DNA from: Streptomyces sp. GESEQ-35
GTDB lineage: Bacteria; Actinomycetota; Actinomycetes; Streptomycetales; Streptomycetaceae
Direction of reading: 5' to 3'
NCBI RefSeq assembly: GCF_017948485.1
Contig: NZ_JAFFSX010000044.1
Location: 1-45,382 of the forward strand
DNA length: 45,382 nucleotides
The notes beneath the pieces were generated by a model, which saw nothing but the letters and a program-made list of their open reading frames with translations, searched no databases and was not told where the DNA came from. Positions 34,313-41,382 of this stretch are shown here, in pieces; within the stretch, counting starts at the first letter, position 1; the number at the start of each line of letters is the position of its first letter. The position numbers and the translations under genes are program-made.

Positions 34313-35011
34313 TCACGGGCACGGTCCGCCGCTGTGGGCCTCCGCGGTGGCCTTCAACTCGCGGAGCCACTGGTCGAGTCCCGCGCCGAGGAGCGCTGTC
34401 GCGGTGGGAACGTCCGCTTCGACCTGGGCGCCGGTCCAGGTTTCCTCGGTCTGTACGCGCACGCCCCCCTTGACCTTGGTGAAGGTCCACACGTGGACAC
34501 CCTCGTCGATGCGCAGCCCGTCTCCGATCGCGGGTCCGCTCCACCGAATGCAGGAGTCGCGGGCCAACTGCTGGACAGTGGAGGTGATTTCCAGGGTGGT
34601 GGCGGGTGTGGTGGGAGTGGCGGGTGCCGGGGTCCTCCACCGGAACTGCGAGCCCTTCCGGAGAGGGCCGGGGTCGAGACGCTTGATGGAGAGAACCGGT
34701 GCCTGCCACGACGGCCATCGTTCGACGTCGGCCTGCAACTTGAAGACGGTGCTCAGCGGCGCCTTGATCACGATGTCGGACCGGTAGCGGATGAGGGCGG
34801 CGGGGTCGACGCCCTTCCCCTGGCACTGGAGCGTGCCGGTGCGGTGGGCGGCTCCGGTCCGGGCGGGGGCGGCCTGGGCGGGGCCGGTGCTTGCGAGGAT
34901 GCCGACGGCGGCGAGTGAGGCCGTGATCGCGGTGGTGCGCACGCGCACGCGCATTCGGGGCCGGCGCAGGGGCGGCTGACCGGGCAGGGGTGAGGGGCTG
35001 TTGCTGGGCAT
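34313..35011 (-). CDS. Exported SRPBCC (START-like) protein, copy 2
   Basis: A 232-residue paralogue of copy 1. A basic, Pro-rich n-region (RRPRMRVRVR) leads to a hydrophobic signal segment and an AQA cleavage site near residue 48. The mature domain has DIVIKAPLSTVFKLQADVERWPSWQ, GPLRKGSQFRW, VHVWTFTKVKGGV and a final helix GAGLDQWLRELKATAEAH, aligning along the whole length with copy 1. AGAGGAACACC precedes ATG 35011. It lies 139 bp upstream of copy 1 on the same strand, so the pair arose by tandem duplication and then diverged. Function is probably extracytoplasmic binding of a hydrophobic molecule (inference). Confidence 0.82.
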   Translation of the reverse strand: MPSNSPSPLPGQPPLRRPRMRVRVRTTAITASLAAVGILASTGPAQAAPARTGAAHRTGTLQCQGKGVDPAALIRYRSDIVIKAPLSTVFKLQADVERWPSWQAPVLSIKRLDPGPLRKGSQFRWRTPAPATPTTPATTLEITSTVQQLARDSCIRWSGPAIGDGLRIDEGVHVWTFTKVKGGVRVQTEETWTGAQVEADVPTATALLGAGLDQWLRELKATAEAHSGGPCP

Positions 35012-35092
35012 GGTGTTCCTCTGGTGGTGGGTGACCGGGATCGAATGGCGGGGTGAGTGGCGGGGTGGCCGTCGCGGAGCGTCGGTGCGGTT

Positions 35093-35731
35093 TCAGCGCC
35101 GGGAGTTCTGGGGGCGCCCGGAGAGCGAGCTGAGGCGGCGGTGTTCGAGGATCGCCGCGATGGCGTAGGCGCTCCCGCCGGCGAGGGTGAGGACCCAGTA
35201 GAGGCCGGGGCTGCCGAGGAGGAGTGCGCCGGTGGAGGTGAGGGCGAGCCAGGTGCCGAGGCTGTAGTGGAGGAGGTTGCGGCGGTGGGCGCCTTCGGCG
35301 ATGTAGAGCAGGCCGACGACGAAGCCGGAGCCGGTGGGCCAGAGCAGGGACTGCACGTCGGGCATGTCGAGGGTGGAGGCCAGGCCCGTGATGGCGAGGA
35401 ACAGCGCGGCGAAGGCGGTGATCCAGGCCATGCCGAGGAGCTTGCCGGAGAGAACGTCGTCGGGCTCGGTGGCGGTGCGTTGGGCGCGCAGGGCGGCGAC
35501 GGTGGCCTGGACGGTGCCGACGGCGAGCCCGGCACCGAGGAGGGCCATGGGCAGCCAGCCGGGCAGGTCGAGCAGCGGGGCGTCGCCCTGGGAGAGGGCG
35601 GCGGAGCCGTGGCCGAGTACGTAGGCGAGCCCGAAGCTGATGTAGGTCGCACGATTGTCGACGTCACCCGGGAGGTGTGCCGCGGCCGGGCGGCCGGTGG
35701 TGGCCGGCGTGACGGTGGTGGTGAGGGACAT
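35093..35731 (-). CDS. Multi-helix membrane protein, function unknown
   Basis: A 212-residue protein with about six predicted membrane helices (for example WLPMALLGAGLAVGTVQATVAALRA, AWITAFAALFLAITGLA and YWVLTLAGGSAYAIAAILEH). The N-terminal ~25 residues are hydrophilic and Thr-rich. GGAAGG lies before ATG 35731. It is the first gene of the leftward run that continues with the two START-like proteins, 81 bp from copy 2. I do not recognise its family with certainty, and no catalytic motif is visible. Confidence 0.75.
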   Translation of the reverse strand: MSLTTTVTPATTGRPAAAHLPGDVDNRATYISFGLAYVLGHGSAALSQGDAPLLDLPGWLPMALLGAGLAVGTVQATVAALRAQRTATEPDDVLSGKLLGMAWITAFAALFLAITGLASTLDMPDVQSLLWPTGSGFVVGLLYIAEGAHRRNLLHYSLGTWLALTSTGALLLGSPGLYWVLTLAGGSAYAIAAILEHRRLSSLSGRPQNSRR

Positions 35732-35929
35732 GGCGGAGCCTTCCGGGGTCGTGGGGCGGAGCGTCGGATGGTGCGTGAGTTCACGAGGCGTGGCCCGGTG
35801 CGCTAGCGCGTGGTCGGGGCGAGTGCCGGTGGGGCCGGTGTGCGACCGGGGGCAAGCGGTGCGCTGGTGAGTGAGTCCGTTGCGGGCTGAGCCGGGATGG
35901 GCGTGGCAGGCGGCGTACCAAGGGGCCTC

Positions 35930-36054
35930 GGTGAAGTCAGCTGCGGTTCGGCAGCGCCCCGAAGGGGCGCGGGGCTGTAGCGATGTGCGGCTCCGCCGCG
36001 TGGGCGCGACCAGCCACGACGGACCCGCAGTCGATCGACGGCACATCGCGGCAC
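35930..36054. repeat. 125-bp direct repeat with hairpins, copy A
   Basis: Copy A is almost identical to 36141-36265 (211 bp apart, three differences). It contains the hairpin GCGCCCC-GAA-GGGGCGC and a second palindrome GCGGCTCCGCCGC. This type of palindromic unit occurs widely between Streptomyces genes. Here it lies downstream of the MDR gene and may end its transcript. Confidence 0.85.
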
Positions 36055-36140
36055 TTCCCGCGGGGCGCTTAGCGCTGGTCGGCGTCGTCGGCATGGTGCG
36101 CGGCGGCCTCAGGCCGGCCGGACAGTCCCTGAGCGGCCGT

Positions 36141-36265
36141 GGTGAAGTCGGCTGCGGTTCGGCAGCGCCCCGAAGGGGCGCGGGGCTGTAGCGATGTGCG
36201 GCTCCGCCGCGTGGGCGCGACCAGCCACGACGGACCCGCAGTCGATCGACGGCCTATCGCGGCAC
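36141..36265. repeat. 125-bp direct repeat with hairpins, copy B
   Basis: Second copy of the unit at 35930-36054, 38 bp beyond the end of the leftward MDR gene, so the GCGCCCC/GGGGCGC hairpin is well placed as its terminator. Confidence 0.85.
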
Positions 36266-36302
36266 CCCCCCGCGGAGCGAATCGGCGGCGGCACTCACAC
36301 TG

Positions 36303-37349
36303 TCACGCTTCAGGCACGATGATGATCTTGCCGGCAACGGTGCGGGACTCTGCGAGCGTCATCGCCGAAGCGGCGTCCGACAGCTGGATCTTCGCGGCGA
36401 TCTGCGGGATGAGGACGCCGTCGGCCACCAGGCGCAGCACCTGGGTGAGGTCCTCGTTCATCCGCTGCTGCCAGGACGTGCGGCAGCGGCGCTTGCCGGC
36501 CCAGAAGTTGTAGAACTGTGCGCTCTTGCCGTTGGGCAGGGAGTTCCAGGCGGTGAGCCGCGCGAACAGCTTCAGCACCGGCACCTGTGAGTTGCCCTCG
36601 TTGTCCTTGGTGGCCGCGCTGCCGTACGAGACCAGCGCTCCGCCCCGGCGCAGCAGCCGCCACGACTGCTCCACTCCGGCGCCGCCGACGTGGTCGAACA
36701 CCGCGTCCACGCCGTCCGGGGCGAGTTCGCGGATCCGGTCGTACATGTGCGGGTCGCGGTAGTCGACCGGGCTCGCGCCGAGCGCGCGTACGGTCGCGTG
36801 GTGCCGCTCCGACGCCGTGCCGATCACGGTGATCCCGGCGTGACGGGCCAGTTGCACGAGCGTGGAGCCGACGCCGCCGTTGGCGCCCAGCACCACGATC
36901 GTGCCGCCGGTGCGGACCTTGGCGACGCGATGCAGCATCTGCCAGGCGGTGACGCCGTTGACGAGCACGGTCTCCGCGGCGGCCGCGTCCACTTCGTCCG
37001 GTACGGGCATCAGGTCCGCGGCGTCGATGAGGAGGTGGCTGGCCCACGCACCGGTCTTGGTGACCGCGGCGAACCGGCGTCCGACGAGCGCGGCGTCCAC
37101 CTCCGGGCCGACCGCCGTGACGGTGCCGACCAGGTCGTAGCCGGGCACGAACGGGAACGGCGGCTGGTCGTAGTACGTGCCGCGCCGCATCTGCTGCTCG
37201 GCGAACGACACGCCGGTCGCGTCCATCCGCAGGACGACCTGGCCTTTGACCGGGGCCGGAAGATCGCGGGTGCGCAGCTCCAGGCCGTCCGGTTCGACGG
37301 CGCCGGGCAGAACGATCTCGGTGATGGAGCTGGTGACGGTGCTGGTCAT
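36303..37349 (-). CDS. MDR-superfamily oxidoreductase (zinc-less, quinone-reductase type)
   Basis: A 348-residue NAD(P)H-dependent reductase. The N-terminal GroES-like fold is followed by a Rossmann fold with the NADPH motif VVLGANGGVGSTLVQLARHAG and the family stretch DAVFDHVGG. The structural-zinc Cys cluster and catalytic-zinc ligands of alcohol dehydrogenases are absent, so it belongs with quinone oxidoreductase and enoyl reductase types. The C-terminus ends AGKIIIVPEA. The upstream gap holds a perfect TTACGGCCGTAA palindrome and a 31-bp stretch similar to the tetR leader (see findings). It is separated from the START-like genes by the repeat region. Confidence 0.9.
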   Translation of the reverse strand: MTSTVTSSITEIVLPGAVEPDGLELRTRDLPAPVKGQVVLRMDATGVSFAEQQMRRGTYYDQPPFPFVPGYDLVGTVTAVGPEVDAALVGRRFAAVTKTGAWASHLLIDAADLMPVPDEVDAAAAETVLVNGVTAWQMLHRVAKVRTGGTIVVLGANGGVGSTLVQLARHAGITVIGTASERHHATVRALGASPVDYRDPHMYDRIRELAPDGVDAVFDHVGGAGVEQSWRLLRRGGALVSYGSAATKDNEGNSQVPVLKLFARLTAWNSLPNGKSAQFYNFWAGKRRCRTSWQQRMNEDLTQVLRLVADGVLIPQIAAKIQLSDAASAMTLAESRTVAGKIIIVPEA

Positions 37350-37379
37350 GGCGTACCTCTAGAGGTTTCGACTGTGTGC

Positions 37380-37391
37380 TTACGGCCGTAA
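37380..37391. promoter_or_regulatory. Perfect palindrome TTACGGCCGTAA upstream of the MDR gene
   Basis: Twelve-base palindrome 31 bp before the MDR start codon on the minus strand, in a locally AT-richer stretch; a plausible repressor operator, protein unknown. Confidence 0.5.
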
Positions 37392-37427
37392 AGCTACATG
37401 TGTTAGCTCAAGCGTGGCAAGGGGATG

Positions 37428-37458
37428 CGCCGATAAACTTCACGGTGTAAGGCGAAGG
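37428..37458. promoter_or_regulatory. Stretch similar to the tetR leader (TAAA-N10-TAAG)
   Basis: 21 of 31 bases match 44095-44125 in the same orientation, including CGC at the start and GTAAGG-N-GA-N-GG at the end. It lies about 80-110 bp upstream of the MDR start and just beyond the stop of the Dabb-type gene. Confidence 0.35.
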
Positions 37459-37470
37459 GCCCCCGCGGTA

Positions 37471-37758
37471 CTAGCCGGTCTCGTAGTGGCGCCTCTGCAG
37501 CTCCGCGACCTTGGCGCCGAACTCGGGGTCGGGGTCGGGGTCGTCCGTGATGTCGTACGCCTCGAACTTCTCGATCAACGGGAATGCGAACCGTTCCGAC
37601 CTGGTGTGGGCCGGGTGGGTCAGGTACTCCTCGTAGGCGTTCATGTCCTCCACTACGGAGATGGACCGGCCCTGCTCGTGCAGGATCTCCAGCGCCTCCT
37701 CGAACTGCTCCGGGGTGATGCCTTCCTTCAGCTTTATCCGGGTGCCGTGGTAGATCAT
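37471..37758 (-). CDS. Small Dabb-like (dimeric alpha/beta barrel) protein
   Basis: A 95-residue protein with the layout of stress-responsive A/B barrel proteins: MIYHGTRIKLKEGITPEQFEEALEILHE, then the conserved YLTHPAHTRS-like helix, and FPLIEKFEAYDITDD as the last strand. The family forms small dimeric barrels; some members are cyclases or aid polyketide ring closure, many have no known role. GAAGAGAG lies before ATG 37758. It is divergent from the multicopper oxidase and precedes the MDR gene on the same strand (122 bp gap). Confidence 0.75.
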   Translation of the reverse strand: MIYHGTRIKLKEGITPEQFEEALEILHEQGRSISVVEDMNAYEEYLTHPAHTRSERFAFPLIEKFEAYDITDDPDPDPEFGAKVAELQRRHYETG

Positions 37759-37927
37759 CGGGCTCTCTTCCGGTTGCGTGGTGGGGGTGCCGCCGACGGT
37801 CGCTCCTCAAGCACGACATGGTCGGGCGGCCAGGCTTGTACGGGCGCACGCACCCTCGCGTCGGTGAAGTCCGCCTACGAGGCCACGGTCGGCGCCGCAT
37901 GGGCGATCACCACCGACGCGAGCACGG

Positions 37928-39793
37928 ATGGCTCGCAGTCACCGTGATCAGGTGTTCGAGACTCTCTTCCTTGCAGATGCGGTGCTCGCCCTGCCGGCGA
38001 TGGCCGCAGCACTCGTCCTCGGCGGTCGGGCGTCCGGTACCGAACGGCGGCTCCGTCGATGGCTGTACATCACCGCGGCCCTGGTGGCGGCACGGCTGGT
38101 CGTCGCCTGCGTGATCCTCAGCGGTGGGATGGTGCTGGCCGACTCACGGCTGCTCGTGCAGGTCCCGCTGGCGGTCCTGCCGGTCGCCTGGGCGGTGTGG
38201 AAGCCTGGCCGGACGGCCGCTCATGTCGGCGTGTCCGGCGTGCTGTTGTCGGTCTGGTGGCTCTTCGTGCCGTTCGGTCCCCAGGACACGGTGTACGTAC
38301 TCATCGGATCCGTGGCCGCGTTGGCGATGATCGCCGGGCTCTCCACGGGACTCGGCCGGTGGCGTCGATCGGGCTCACGCGTCTCGCGCATGCCCTGGCT
38401 GTCGGCGGCGTTCCTGCTGGTGCCCGCGCTGGCGCTGGTTCTGGGCAGCCAGGCGAACGCCGTACCGGGCGGGCATCACCACTCCGCGGCCGGTGAGGTC
38501 AGCGTCGATCAGCTCACCGGCCCGCGCGACCGGGAGCCCGACCTCCGGCTGACCCTGACTGCGGCCCGGAAGACGGTGCGGCTGGCTTCCGGCCGTACCG
38601 TCGACGCGCTCACGTTCAACGGCGTCTCGCCCGGACCCGAAATCCGGGCGAGGAGAGGGCAGTTGGTCGAGGTGACGCTCGTGAACACCGACGTGGAGGA
38701 GGGCGTGACCGTGCACTGGCACGGCGTCGACGTGTCCAACGCGGAGGACGGGGTGCCCGGCGTGACACAGAACGCCGTCCGGCCGGGGGAGCGGCACGTG
38801 TACCGGTTCGTACCGAACAGGGCGGGCACCTTCTGGTACCACACGCACCGCGACGCCCTGGACTCCGTGGAGCGGGGGCTGTTCGGAGCGCTGATCGTCG
38901 AGGACACCCGGGAAACCGCCTTCGACGGGATCGAGCGCACGCTCTTCACCCATCAATGGCCCGCCGGTGACTCCTCGGCCCTCGCCTTCGGCAGGGACGA
39001 CCGACCCACCCGGTACACCGCCGACGCCGGCCGGCCGGTTCTGCTGCGGCTGATCAACAGTTCCGCGGAGCCGCGCCGGATCCGCATCGGCGGCACACGC
39101 TTCACCGTCGCGGCCATCGACGGCAACGCGATCCAGGGCGCCGAACCGGTCGGTCCGGGAACCGATCTCCTGCTGGCCGCCGGCGGACGCTACGACATCA
39201 CCTTCACCATGCCGGACGGTCCGGTGACCCTGGACTACTCCGGGAACCAGGGCTCCGCCGCACTCGCCTTCAGCCCGGACGGCAAGGCGAAACCCGCCGA
39301 CCTGTCCGACGGCTCGCTGTTCGATCCGCTCACCTACGGCTCGGGCGCCCTCTCCGCACCGGACAGTTACGACCGCACGTACGACCTCCGGCTGGACGAC
39401 GGCTTCGGCTTCAGCCAGGACGGGTTCGGCTTCGTCAGCAGCCTGATCAATGGCCGGCTGTACCCGGCGGTGCCCACACTGGAGGTCACCGAAGGGGACC
39501 AGGTGCGGGTGCGTATAGCCAACCGCGGCGTCAACGACCACCCACTGCACCTGCACGGCCATCGCGTGCGCGTGCTCTCCCGGGGCGGCGAGCCGGCCAC
39601 CGGCAGCCCCTGGTGGACCGACACCCTCAACATCGCCCCGGGCGAGGTCTTCGAGATCACCTTCACCGCGGACAACCCCGGCATCTGGATGGATCACTGC
39701 CACAACTTCGAGCACGCCGCCAACGGCATGATCATGCACCTCGCCTACACCGGCGTCAGCAGCCCGTACTCGGCGGATGACATGCCCGATTGA
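37928..39793 (+). CDS. Multicopper oxidase with N-terminal membrane domain
   Basis: A 621-residue protein. Residues ~1-180 contain about six membrane helices ending near LVPALALVLGSQANA. Residues ~190-621 are a laccase/copper-oxidase-type cupredoxin fold with all four copper motifs: HWHG (H263, H265), WYHTHR (H305, H307), HPLHLHGH (H538, H541, H543, H545) and HCHNFEHAANGM (H590, C591, H592, H596, M601). It should oxidise Cu(I) or phenol-like substrates outside the membrane with reduction of oxygen. A His-rich linker (GGHHHS) follows the last helix. ATG 37928 has a weak SD; GTG 37952 is an alternative. Its stop codon is directly followed by the right end of an IS605-type element. Confidence 0.93.
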   Translation: MARSHRDQVFETLFLADAVLALPAMAAALVLGGRASGTERRLRRWLYITAALVAARLVVACVILSGGMVLADSRLLVQVPLAVLPVAWAVWKPGRTAAHVGVSGVLLSVWWLFVPFGPQDTVYVLIGSVAALAMIAGLSTGLGRWRRSGSRVSRMPWLSAAFLLVPALALVLGSQANAVPGGHHHSAAGEVSVDQLTGPRDREPDLRLTLTAARKTVRLASGRTVDALTFNGVSPGPEIRARRGQLVEVTLVNTDVEEGVTVHWHGVDVSNAEDGVPGVTQNAVRPGERHVYRFVPNRAGTFWYHTHRDALDSVERGLFGALIVEDTRETAFDGIERTLFTHQWPAGDSSALAFGRDDRPTRYTADAGRPVLLRLINSSAEPRRIRIGGTRFTVAAIDGNAIQGAEPVGPGTDLLLAAGGRYDITFTMPDGPVTLDYSGNQGSAALAFSPDGKAKPADLSDGSLFDPLTYGSGALSAPDSYDRTYDLRLDDGFGFSQDGFGFVSSLINGRLYPAVPTLEVTEGDQVRVRIANRGVNDHPLHLHGHRVRVLSRGGEPATGSPWWTDTLNIAPGEVFEITFTADNPGIWMDHCHNFEHAANGMIMHLAYTGVSSPYSADDMPD

Positions 39794-40000
39794 ATCCTCC
39801 CCTCCTTGAAGGGAGGGGATTTCTGGCTCAGGCTGCCATCCGGGGCGGCGCCCCAGGCGGTCTTATGCCCTCGCCGCCAGCCGGGTTGAGACCAGCCCGG
39901 ACGAGCATCACGCGTGCGGAATTCTTGTCCCTCGGAGAGGAGATTCCGCAGGCGGTGCAGGTGTAGGTGCGCTCACCCAGCGGCTGGGGGTCCCCCCACG
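39790..40000 (-). ncRNA. Putative omega RNA (reRNA) overlapping the tnpB 3' end
   Basis: On the minus strand the 3' end of tnpB and the right end contain three successive stems: CCGGGCTGG-TCTCAA-CCCGG, GGGGCGGCGCCCC, and the terminal CCCCTCCC/GGGAGGGG-type stem before GGATTCAA. IS605-group TnpB nucleases use RNA from exactly this region, with the guide read from the flanking DNA. The guide would start TCGGGCATGTCATCCGCCGA, the reverse complement of the last codons of the copper oxidase gene. Inferred from position and structure only. Confidence 0.45.
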
Positions 40001-41089
40001 CCCTTAAGGCAGTGGGGGAGCGTGCTTGGCTCTCGCTCCGCAGTGCGCGCAGTCCATCGTGGTGTGCGCGGGGTGTACCAGGTGCACGCGGCGTGCGTGC
40101 TTGCGGCCCATATCGATCAGGGCCCGTTTGGTGGCGCCGATGGCGGCGTCCGCGGCCTTCCTGGCCATGGTGGACTTGGCCAGGAACTTCGGCCTGAAGT
40201 CCTCGACAGCAAGAGCGTCATGGTCACGCACGACCCTCTTGGCCCACTTGCGGCCGGTGTCCTGCCGCTGCCGGGCCACCTTCTTGTGCGCCTTGGCCCG
40301 CAACCGCTTCGCCTCGCGGTACCCCTTCGAGGCGGCCTGCCCCTTCTTCGGCTTGCGCCGGGCCATCATCCGGTCGTAGCGGGTCAGCTTCTCCTTGGCC
40401 TTCCGGCCGTGCTGGGTGTGCGGGAGGTCATGGGCGTTGCTGGTGGTGGTCGCGGTCTCCTTCACGCCCCAGTCGATGCCGATCACGCCGCCGGTGGCGG
40501 GGAGCGGCTGCACCTCGGCGGGGACGACGAAGCCGGCGTACCAGTGCCCGAGGCTGTCCTGATACACGCGCACTGATGACGGGTCGGCCGGGAGGTCTCG
40601 CGACCACACCACTGTCAGGGCGATGCCGCCCGCCAGGTGCAGCCTGCCGTCCTTGAGACGGAAGCCACGCCGGGTGTAGTTCAGCGTGGGCAGCGTCTCG
40701 CGCTTCTTCTTCCACTTCGGCATCCCGGCCCGCTGCCGCATCGGCAGACGTTCCGTGATGTCCTTCTGGGCCTTGGCGCGGGACTTGCCGAAATCCCGGA
40801 TCAACTGCTGCTGCGGAACGCTGGCCCCTTCCCGGAGCCACGCATTCGCGGCGCGGGCCTCGGTCAGCATCTTGTCGAGCTGCGCCGGGCCGCAGGTCCG
40901 CTTGTCCGTTCCCTCGGGCCGGTTCTTGTTCCAGCCGTGGACCTGCTTCGACTTGGCCACGCACTCATTCCACGTCCACCGGCACCGGTCCCACTCCGCC
41001 CGCAGCAGCGTGTGAGCGGTGGACGACACGCGAAGCCGGAACGTGTACCGGGCACGCCCCGCTCCGCCGGCCCCTGCTGCTCCCACCAC
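39828..41089 (-). pseudogene. tnpB: TnpB RNA-guided nuclease gene, interrupted by a palindrome
   Basis: Reads ARYTFRLRVSS, WDRCRWTWNECVAKSK and the RuvC-like sites: Asp in IGIDWGVKETA, Glu in ALAVEDFRPKFLAKS. The zinc-ribbon half CAHCGARAKH is then interrupted at about 40020 by ~40 bp containing CCCCCAC-GCCCTTAAGGCA-GTGGGGG, which brings a TAA stop and shifts the frame. Beyond it the protein resumes in another frame: LGERTYTCTACG, SSPRDKNSARVML (last RuvC Asp), ending at the TGA at 39828-39830. The truncated 361-residue product lacks half the zinc ribbon and the last catalytic Asp, so it should not cut DNA. GTG 41089 or 41086 is the likely start. Confidence 0.85.
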
Positions 41090-41382
41090 ACCCTCACCCC
41101 CGTCCACGGTCCGGCCACCCCAAGGCCTGCCGGACGACCGTACGTGCGGGATCCGCACACCCGCACCCCTCTCCCACTGCGATCACTCCTATCGGCGAAC
41201 ACGGGCACACGTGTTCGTCTGCACCCGGCTCCGCCGGGCGAACCGCAGCGGCGCTCCGCGCCCGGGAAGCAGGATGCGGCGACGCTCCGCGCCGCTGTCA
41301 CGGGATGCGATTCCTCCCCGGCGTGAACGCAGGGACCTCCTCGCAAGAGATCAGGTGACGGCGGTCGCCTAACGTAGGCGGT

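Larger units (their letters stand above)
39790..41340 (-). mobile_element. IS605/IS1341-type element carrying a broken tnpB
   Basis: The right end is well defined: on the minus strand, AATCCCCTCCC-TTCA-AGGAGGGGAGGATTCAA ends at 39790, a hairpin end typical of the family. A tnpB gene lies upstream. No tnpA is present. The left end is not certain; the 290 bp before tnpB contain several hairpins (for example GTGCGG/CCGCAC near 41143) and no gene. Confidence 0.7.

Noticed and set aside
41305..41340. GATTCCTCCCCGG-like stretch resembling another IS605 right end
   Set aside because: The stem is incomplete and no second tnpB is adjacent; could be chance or a left-end trace, so I did not call it.
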